Positions 57,476-64,000 of a stretch of DNA of 64,000 bases are shown here, piece by piece. Source of the DNA: Apium graveolens (lineage: Eukaryota; Streptophyta; Magnoliopsida; Apiales; Apiaceae). Made by a program: the position numbers and the translations under genes. The first letter of the stretch is position 1; every line of letters starts with the position of its first letter. The notes below the pieces were generated by a model, which was given only the letters and a program-made list of their open reading frames with translations, was not told where the DNA came from and searched no databases. Location of the stretch: positions 302,311,957 through 302,375,956 of the forward strand of contig NC_133650.1 in the NCBI RefSeq assembly GCF_009905375.1. The letters run 5' to 3'.

Positions 57476-58413
57476 AATGAGTTTATAAATGATAAGGACA
57501 AGGGCAATTTAGTACTTTACTAATTCCCTTTTTAAATTGATTTTCCTTTCTCTTTTTACTCCCATAGAATATTGGTGGAATAATAAATGTATCTCTCTCA
57601 GAAAGTTGAAAATTATAGCGATTGACAATTTTAAAACGTAAATCTCAAAATTAGCTTTCCAACCATTACTCACACAAAAGACTTTTGAGTATACGGTTGA
57701 TTTTATACGATTTTTACAAGTTTGTGCTAATAATAGCATTTTATCACATAAAAATCATTTTAAAAACAACGATCATGAAATAAATCCGTCTATCATTTTT
57801 AGAAAGTCTCTAGGACTATTATGACGATAACAGAATAAATCTCATGCCTTTATCTTACTCAGATAATTTTATAAAAATGCGCGAAGGTTAAATAAACCTT
57901 ATTTAAATCAAACAATTCCCTTAAATTCATATAAATGTCAATAGATCACGTAGTCATGCACACAGACAAGCAATCACACACATACAAATACATCACAACT
58001 CATGTCTGATCAGAAAATTTGTCCTTCTTTAATCTTTATTCTTTTTTATGCGTACCGGATCACGTTCAGCCTGACGGCCCGACGCTCAACGTTTCAATTA
58101 CGCTTCTCATTATCGACCGACACGTCACTAGGACGTAATATTTTACTTAAACATTTCATTTCACATAATAACACATAGTTCACATTTTAAATATCTTAAC
58201 CCCTTTTTAGGACGGGTTCCGTTCTTCCTGACGGCCCAACAACACAACTTAACTCCAAAGCTGACTGTTTAAATTGGAACGCTTCTACTTACGCTCCTAG
58301 ATTCTAATATACAGTAAAGACAATTAATCAACACTTAATCAAATAATTATAATCACTTCACATAAATCTCACTTTATTCACTTAATTACGTCGCAAAATT
58401 CTCAGTCGTCACA

Positions 58414-58418
58414 CACCC
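58414..58418. repeat. Target-site duplication CACCC, right copy (solo LTR)
   Basis: Matches 54278-54282. Confidence 0.94.
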
Positions 58419-58845
58419 CATTAGACTCAGGTGTTTATGATGGAGTCACCTCATGAACTATACCATTGCTTGCGCAAAATTCATTAAATGAGGTACTCGT
58501 ATACTCACCACCTCTATTCGATCTCAACCTTTTAAGTACTTTGCATGTTTGTGTTTAAAATTCAATTTTAAACATAATGAATTTATCTAGTGCTTCATCT
58601 TTATGTTTAAGCAAATAAACATAACAATATCTACTACAATCATCTATAAAGGTAATGAAATATCTACAATGATCCTTAGTCAACACACCACCAAATTCAC
58701 ATATGTCTGTGTGTACAAAATATAACAAGTCATAATCCCTAACAACATTATGAAATGGTTTTCTTGTTAGTTTAGCAGTCATACATACTTGACATTTAGT
58801 TTTCTTATCAATGGCATACTTTGGAATCAACTCTAAATTCATCAT
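58419..58845 (-). pseudogene. Element C integrase N-terminal part
   Basis: It contains the CQVCMTAKLTRKPF motif of the zinc domain and the first catalytic Asp (FVHTDICEF), followed by FITFIDDCSRYCYVYLLKHK. Beyond a frame break near 58555 the second catalytic region should follow, but it is damaged; the codons run to TPESNG, with a TAA just before, and are then cut by the solo LTR. Confidence 0.85.
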
Positions 58846-58981
58846 AATCTTTAGAGCTCTTTAGAGCACCAAAATTTAAATGACCTAGTCGTAAGTGCCA
58901 CAAATCAGATGATTCTACACAATTAACAGAAGGTGCAACATTATCATTAATTAAACTGCCCAAAACAGGCTCCACATTTAT

Positions 58982-60370
58982 TTAAAATAAACCGCCAGAC
59001 AAGTAACCCTGGCCAAAAAATGTACCAGTATGCGTAATAACTACTTTATTACATTTCAGAGAAAGTTCAAAGCCATTTTTAACTAAACAACTTCCACTAA
59101 TAATATTTCTACGAATAGAGGGAACATGATGCACTCTAGTGAGAGATAGAATCCGCCCAGAAGCAAACTTCTGGTCCACGTTTCCTATTCCAAGCACTTG
59201 TGCGGCATTAGCATTCCCCATCATCACTGTCACTCCATGAGTCTGTTGATAAGATACAAACAGAGTAATATCAGCACAAATATGCACATTAGCTCCAGTA
59301 TCAATCAACCATTCATTAGACAGATAAGTGGAAAGTAGTTCAGGGTTGTAGTTAACATACCTGTCGTTGGCTTCAGAAGCAACAACCTCACCAACAACCA
59401 TGTTAGCCACAGGCCCACTAGTGGTTGCAAGTCCAAGCACAATATTTACTTGAGCTACCGCTCCAGCTTTCTTCGCATGACAGTCCTTGCTCCAATGACC
59501 AGCCTGTCCACAAGAGCAACATGGTTTGTTTGCCTTTGGTTTCTTAGCCTTGTTCTTGTCAGTTTTAGGTTTAGTGTTATCCTTCTTACTGACAGATTTC
59601 CTTTTCTGCCCAACAGTCACTACGTTCACCTTGAAACTGCTCCCATATTCAACAGACATCACATGTCCTTATTTGGACTTGTGTTATTCCTGCACAGAGA
59701 TGTCCAGCATAAGGTTTGTCCATATGATCTCTCCAATCTGTCTTTTCATGGAGAGAGCAAACTCCTCGCAAGACTTAGGGAGTTTTTCAATCACATCCAT
59801 CACCTTAAACTTCTCAGGTAAGTCCATTCCAGACTCACCCAGATCATGCACCAACATCTTAAACTCATGTACTTGCTCAGTCTTGGACCCGGTATCCATC
59901 AGCTTGAACTCAAGAAACCTCGCCACAGAATACTTCTCAAGACCTTGAGAATCGGTATTATGGGTTTGGTCCAGCTTCTCCCACAACTGCTTAGCACTAT
60001 AGGCATCCGATGAATAAACATCAAACGGAGTGTTCGCTAAAGCAGCCAGAATGGCTGCCCTAGCCACCCCATACTTCTCAGGCCATAGCGCATAAACAAT
60101 CATAGTTTCAGCCTTTTCTTGATCCACAACATGAGGATCATACTGCACCACCGACCATAGATCCCTTAACAGTTAACCAGAGCTTCATCTTTTTCTGCCA
60201 GCGAGAAAAAGAAGCCCCCCACTGAATTTATCAGGCATGCCCGATAAATCAATAGGCTGAGAAAATCTGTATGTGGTCCAATTTATGGTGGACGCAGTAA
60301 CTCCAGAACCAGAACCGCCATCAACATGAGTCTTATTAACATTAACAGGAGTCTCACTTTCGTTAACCAT
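58982..60370 (-). pseudogene. Element C gag and protease
   Basis: The start is ATG 60370 (MVNESETPVNV). A run of six C near 60214 on the plus strand appears to cause a frame change inside the conserved DKFSG region. The Gag core resumes at 60151 (LWEKLDQTHNTDS, FKVMDVIEKLPKSCEEF). The knuckle is CCSCGQAGHWSKDC near 59515-59470. The protease active site is EWLIDTGANVHIC near 59315, followed by the usual RNIISGSCLVKNGF stretch. Confidence 0.87.
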
Positions 60371-60409
60371 CTTGTTAAATTGTAATATAACAAATAAACT
60401 CTTCAAGAT

Positions 60410-61504
60410 TGTTGGGAAAAACAATAGTACGACGACTAAATTAACACAACGAGGCAGTTATATAACGAATAACAAGAACAAGGCTAATCTCCAATAACGA
60501 AAACAAGCCACGAAGGTCGAAAATATAAAATAATCAGAAATTGTTAAATAAAGCAAGACGAGAAAGAAAGTTTATCGTAATGAAGTTTTGACAGCTGAGT
60601 CACCAATCCCTCAAGATGAAGAGGTTGTTCTTGAAGAGTTTATTGCCCTCACTTACTGTGTCCAGATACCGCAATAACCCTCCCAGGATAAAACAGCAAC
60701 AGAACACCGGGCTCACAGCAGCGCGATGCTCAACGGCGATCAGACCTCAGTCACCCAAAACCTATGTATGTATGTTTTTCATAAAGGGAGAGAGACAGAG
60801 GAGTAGGCTGCTAGGGTTACTCACTGATAAAAAAAATGTAACCGATCTGTTTTTAATTCAAATAAATCTTTTACTTAAAATATATTTTAATATGAATATT
60901 ATTTAGAATTGCAACAGTTAGACATACCCAATTTACCAAGCCCAAGCCCATAAATTCTAGGCCCACTAACAAATTCTAACATATAATATTTATATTAAAA
61001 TATTATATTAAGTCATTATTTATTTATTTAATTAAAGTAATAGTAAAATCCCTCATCCAGGTCGCCTCGCGTACGCGAGTCGCCGAGACATTCGCCCAAA
61101 TCGCCCTTCGACCCGACCGGATCGGACCGGACCCGAGTCGAGTCGTGGCGTGGCGGCGGCGGCGGCGCGCGAGTATGTGCGCGCGAGGCCCACACTACTA
61201 CACCCATGTATACCCACATGCCTTAGTAGTTGTGCACTACACTTGCATGTCATACAATATAAAGCCACCAACACTCTTTTACCATATCAATGTAGTACTC
61301 AGGTTTTTATAACTTAATCAACCACGAACCCATTTCAAGCTAGTAATTTCAACTTTATCTATTTATGAATTCCACCAAGAAATGTCTTAGATCCAAACAT
61401 GAAAGTTTGAGTCCTCTTAGCAAGGAACAACTTCCAACTATTAGTTTCCGGAAATTACATCAAGAACATAATTTAATTATGCCTCAAAGTTCCATTTTCT
61501 AACA
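60410..61504 (-). repeat. 5' LTR of element C (1095 bp)
   Basis: Pairs with 50535-51589 (TGTTGGGAAAAACAATAG to TTCTAACA). It has an expanded GGC repeat near 61147-61168 (GGCGGCGGCGGCGCGCGAG) and about 60 extra bases near 61015-61075, and lacks about 30 bases present near 50980 in the other copy. Confidence 0.94.
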
Positions 61505-61509
61505 CAAGT
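61505..61509. repeat. Target-site duplication CAAGT, right copy (element C)
   Basis: Matches 50530-50534. Confidence 0.95.
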
Positions 61510-61815
61510 TTCAGTGGGTTCAAATTATAGTTTATTTCTTCTTGAACATACTGTAATTTGCAGTGATATATTATAATATTCTGTAGTTTTATAATATGGA
61601 AGGACATTGATTCAAGTGAGTAGAGTGAAAACAATTATTGAAAGAAGACGACGAATACTTAAATTTTCAATTCTTCATGTTTAATATTGATGATTACTAG
61701 CCATTTTGACTTATGATTAGAAGATTAGTTAAAATACACCAAATTCATTTAAGTTAGTGCTTATTACGTGAATTTGGGATCAGATTAGAAAATTTGAAAG
61801 TGATTTCTAGAATGT

Positions 61816-61929
61816 ATATAAATTTTTTGGTGAATATTGATTATTGGAGGACCCAAGTCCCAAGTACAAAGAATATAAATTTTTCAACTAATATTGGTTA
61901 TTGGAGGACCCCAGGTCCCAAGTGCAAAC
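61816..61929. repeat. 57-base tandem duplication
   Basis: 61816-61872 and 61873-61929 share ATATAAATTTTT, ATATTG(A/G)TTATTGGAGG and GTCCCAAGT(A/G)CAAA. Divergence is modest. No function is evident. Confidence 0.85.
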
Positions 61930-62819
61930 AAATGCGCAATCATAATGGTATACTAACAATTTGTCAAGGACAAAAAATCTAGACCTGGATATGAACGTAA
62001 TTGAGTTTGGGTCAGGGCCAAGTTCAATACATCTGTCATTGGTCAGGTGTGGAGTACAGAACTTAATAAGAGGCCCCAAGCTCTGCATTATATGAGGGTT
62101 GTCGAGAGAGTTGCAGATTGCACAGGTAGTTCGTTTGTCTTTTCATTATTATTCTTTTTCATTAAGGTAAGTCCGATACTAAAGCTAAAATAATTATAAG
62201 CATTATAATTTGAGATCAGAAAATATATTTTGATGTTAAAATATAAAATAAAATATCAACTTTAACGATGGTCCCATTTCCTAACCAAACATTCTTTTAA
62301 TTTATTTATTTGAATTTTATTTTTTTCTCCCAAGTTTTTATTTAAAGTAAAATAATATTTATTTTATTTATAATTATTTAATAATATGATAATGATATAG
62401 TTATCTTTACCGTTAAACCTAAATATAGGACCAACCATCAAGTATCAACAATCTGCAACTATAGCTGCGCAGTCGAGCTGTGATTTTGCAAAGTTTTGTA
62501 TTACTCACTCTGTTTTTTATATCATTTGACTTTTTTGTATATAATTCTAAGTTTTTTGACCGCATAAATTAAATAATATTTTTTTAAAAATTTTCTTTTT
62601 GTAAATTAAAATTTTAGTTATATATTTTTACTTCCAAAAAGAAAATGTTGAAAATTATTATTCTAATTATGTGATCAAATCACTTAGAAATGTGTGCAAA
62701 AATCAAACAACGTATAGAAAAAACGGTGGAATAAGGTACTTATGTTTGGTTAGTTGGGAACTTTATTTGTTCCGAAAATAAAAAGAACTGTTCTAAATTT
62801 TTACAATTTTCAACATTAA

Positions 62820-62935
62820 AACTAGCCCAGCATATTACTGACTAATAACAAAACTCAGAGACTCGAACTCTTAACATCTTATAATACTGCCCTTAGGGCC
62901 AAACTTGTGACTCGAACTCTTAACATCCCTACGTC
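62820..62935 (-). mobile_element. Possible SINE relic with doubled B-box motif
   Basis: The 18-base string GACTCGAACTCTTAACAT occurs twice, about 50 bases apart. On the minus strand it reads GTTAAGAGTTCGAGTC, close to the B box of tRNA-derived SINEs (GGTTCGANNCC). No A box, tail or target duplication was fixed. Confidence 0.3.
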
Positions 62936-63087
62936 GACAGACAGACAGACCATGATATCATTATCGCCGATACACTATGTACAGAAATTTTCTGAAATTA
63001 CAGGCTCAGAATGAAGATATACGTACCCATCTGCAGTACAGAAAGGTATGTACATTACATGTAAATATAAGCAAGGGAAAATACATT

Positions 63088-63700
63088 CTAAAGAGTGTAT
63101 GTGTATCCCTTGTGCGTCTTAAGGCGTCCAAAGAGCATGACAGCAATGAGAATGCTTTTTCCGCTGTCAGTCCATCTTCCTGCAAATCCATAATACGCGT
63201 CTTTGCAACTTAAATCTGAATTTATTCGTCTTCCGCAACTATATCCCATTGTGAATCCCACGTTCCCGTATGCACTGCAAAACATAATCGCACCATAAAG
63301 TTTGGTTAGATTTTATGTAAAAGTTGAGAGTGATGTGAATTTATGACCTTCTCGTAAGGGGGATAAGAGCTCAAGTACTGCACCAACCTACGTTGGCTAA
63401 CTCTTTGGTTGCGTTAGCGTTCATGCATGCAAGATAAATAAAAGTAAGAAGATCTGGAAATATATTTTAACGTACCTAATCACTTCGAAAATGATGTTGA
63501 AGACACTGAAATTCACTGGATCTTCCTTTAGGCCCTTTCTCTCTGATATACAGACGAGAATGACGAAGATTATTATATAAGTAGGTTCTGAGAGCCGCAG
63601 ATGTTTCCATTTAGATGTTCTGTGTGTAATTTTGTCGTCAATGTTTGAAGTATTTTCGCCATTTCTAACTGCTAGAACTGAAGCATATGGAGGAATATAC
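63088..63700 (-). CDS. HKT1: HKT-type Na+/K+ transporter, last two exons (gene runs off the right edge)
   Basis: On the minus strand one exon is 63700-63476 (225 bases) and the last exon is 63274-63088, joined in frame across a GT-AG intron of 201 bases. The first exon shows YIPPYASVLAVRNG, a membrane-spanning stretch (EPTYIIIFVILVCIS) and EDPVNFSVFNIIFEVI. The last has the fourth pore loop SAYGNVGFTMGYSC, with the filter Gly, and then YGFAGRWTDSGKSIL and VMLFGRLK. This order and the position of the two introns match plant HKT genes, which move Na+ (and K+) across the plasma membrane and affect salt tolerance. The C-terminus (THKGYTYTL) is shorter and different from the GGKAW-type ends I know. 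The long first exon lies beyond position 64000, so class and selectivity cannot be judged. Confidence 0.87.
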
Positions 63701-64000
63701 CTGTATATGAAAGTTAAGACTTAAGAGTATCAGATTCACAAGTCACAAGTCTCAGATGGTATGGGAAATAGCATTTTATTAAGTCTTAATTAAGAATTAT
63801 ATTCTTATGAATCTTTATCACATGGCTAATAATCATGGAAGTGTTGTTTTATTCTGAAATTATTCAATCCTATGTTTGATTGTTTTTATTTGATATATAG
63901 TATTAGTTTATTTTCGTATTTGGATGTTTTAGAAAATGACATATGACTCGTAAATTTTTTTTTGCTAGTATAGTTATTTAATAAATGAGAGAAAAAAATT
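63701..64000 (-). other. HKT1: HKT first intron (partial)
   Basis: The minus-strand acceptor TTTCATATACAG abuts the exon at 63700. The remaining 300 bases to the window edge are AT-rich and contain no HKT-like coding sequence, as expected for the first intron of this gene family. Confidence 0.75.

Larger units (their letters stand above)
54283..58413 (-). mobile_element. Solo LTR of a Tekay-type gypsy element (4131 bp)
   Basis: Minus-strand ends are TGTGACGACTGAG and GGCGTCACA, flanked by CACCC. There is no gag or pol and no internal LTR pair, so a full element was probably reduced by recombination between its LTRs. The first 20 bases resemble those of the gypsy LTR at 3811 (TGTAACGACCGAG), and length is similar, so the two families are related. 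A CT-rich and GAGA-type low-complexity stretch at 57350-57470 suggests the transcription start region. A small ORF sits near the 3' end. Confidence 0.88.
50535..61504 (-). mobile_element. Ty1/copia retrotransposon C, split by a solo LTR
   Basis: LTRs at both ends, a CAAGT target duplication and minus-strand gag, protease, integrase, RT and RNase H fragments define the element. A 4.13-kb solo LTR sits in the integrase at 54283-58413. The LTRs differ at roughly one position in ten where compared and have several indels, so it is older than elements A's insert and B. It has no env-like gene. The primer site could not be found: the gag ATG (60370) is only 39 bases from the LTR. The RT is of the Tork/Tnt1-like broad type, but the clade is not certain. 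Confidence 0.93.
61510..63087. other. Intergenic spacer between element C and the HKT gene 3' end
   Basis: AT-rich, no gene seen. It holds a 57-base tandem duplication (61816-61929) and a doubled B-box-like motif (62859-62930). The last part (62940-63087) should include the HKT 3' UTR, because the gene is on the minus strand. Confidence 0.65.

Noticed and set aside
57061..57523. ORFs of about 90-100 residues in the solo LTR
   Set aside because: They arise from GAGA/CTCT and CACA low-complexity sequence.
61028..61274. Two GC-rich ORFs in the right LTR of element C
   Set aside because: Created by the GGC repeat expansion; not present in the other LTR in the same form.
1..64000. CRISPR arrays, rRNA or tRNA genes
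   Set aside because: None seen; the repeats found are LTRs, microsatellites and short tandem duplications, and no cloverleaf with both boxes and an anticodon arm was recognised.

Overview
This is a stretch of a plant nuclear genome, almost certainly a eudicot. The evidence is a spliced receptor-like cytoplasmic kinase gene of the PBL type, the 3' exons of an HKT-type Na+/K+ transporter, and a very high load of plant-type LTR retrotransposons (SIRE-like Ty1/copia elements with an extra env-like gene, and a chromodomain Ty3/gypsy element of Tekay type). I cannot name the species. About four fifths of the window is transposable element.

Layout. (1) 1-25770: the body and 3' LTR of a SIRE-like copia element (A, + strand) whose 5' end lies left of the window. 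It carries decayed gag, protease, integrase, reverse transcriptase (RT) and RNase H, then a long spacer, then a long env-like gene, then the 3' LTR. Its RT is split by (2) 3811-17423, a very young full-length Tekay-like gypsy element with 3.8-kb LTRs, a 5-bp target duplication (TTACT), an extra proline-rich ORF ahead of gag, and a gag-pol broken only by one in-frame stop. (3) 25771-28914: AT-rich DNA with a possible 1.04-kb solo LTR. (4) 28920-41343: a second SIRE-like element (B, - strand), complete with LTRs, primer site, polypurine tract and target duplication (ATCCT), but with frameshifts. (5) 41349-50529: the six-exon PBL17-like kinase gene (+) and its flanks, with a PIF/Harbinger-type MITE inside intron 1. 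(6) 50535-61504: a third copia element (C, - strand, target duplication CAAGT) whose integrase is split by a 4.13-kb solo gypsy LTR (target duplication CACCC). (7) 61510-64000: spacer and the last two exons of an HKT gene (- strand), convergent with the kinase gene and running off the right edge.

The host genes are independent: the kinase is a predicted membrane-anchored signalling kinase and HKT is a plasma-membrane ion transporter. The most interesting material lies in the retrotransposons. Both SIRE-like elements have a TATA-like box and a pyrimidine-rich leader about 150 bp before the env-like start codon. In each, the upstream spacer is full of a short motif that is also arrayed in that element's own LTR, and the motif differs between the two elements. 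The Tekay-like LTR and the solo LTR in element C share a splice-acceptor-like site followed, at identical spacing, by a small ORF, which suggests a long leader intron in this LTR family. All coordinates and splice sites were read by eye from the sequence; no alignment or database search was run.
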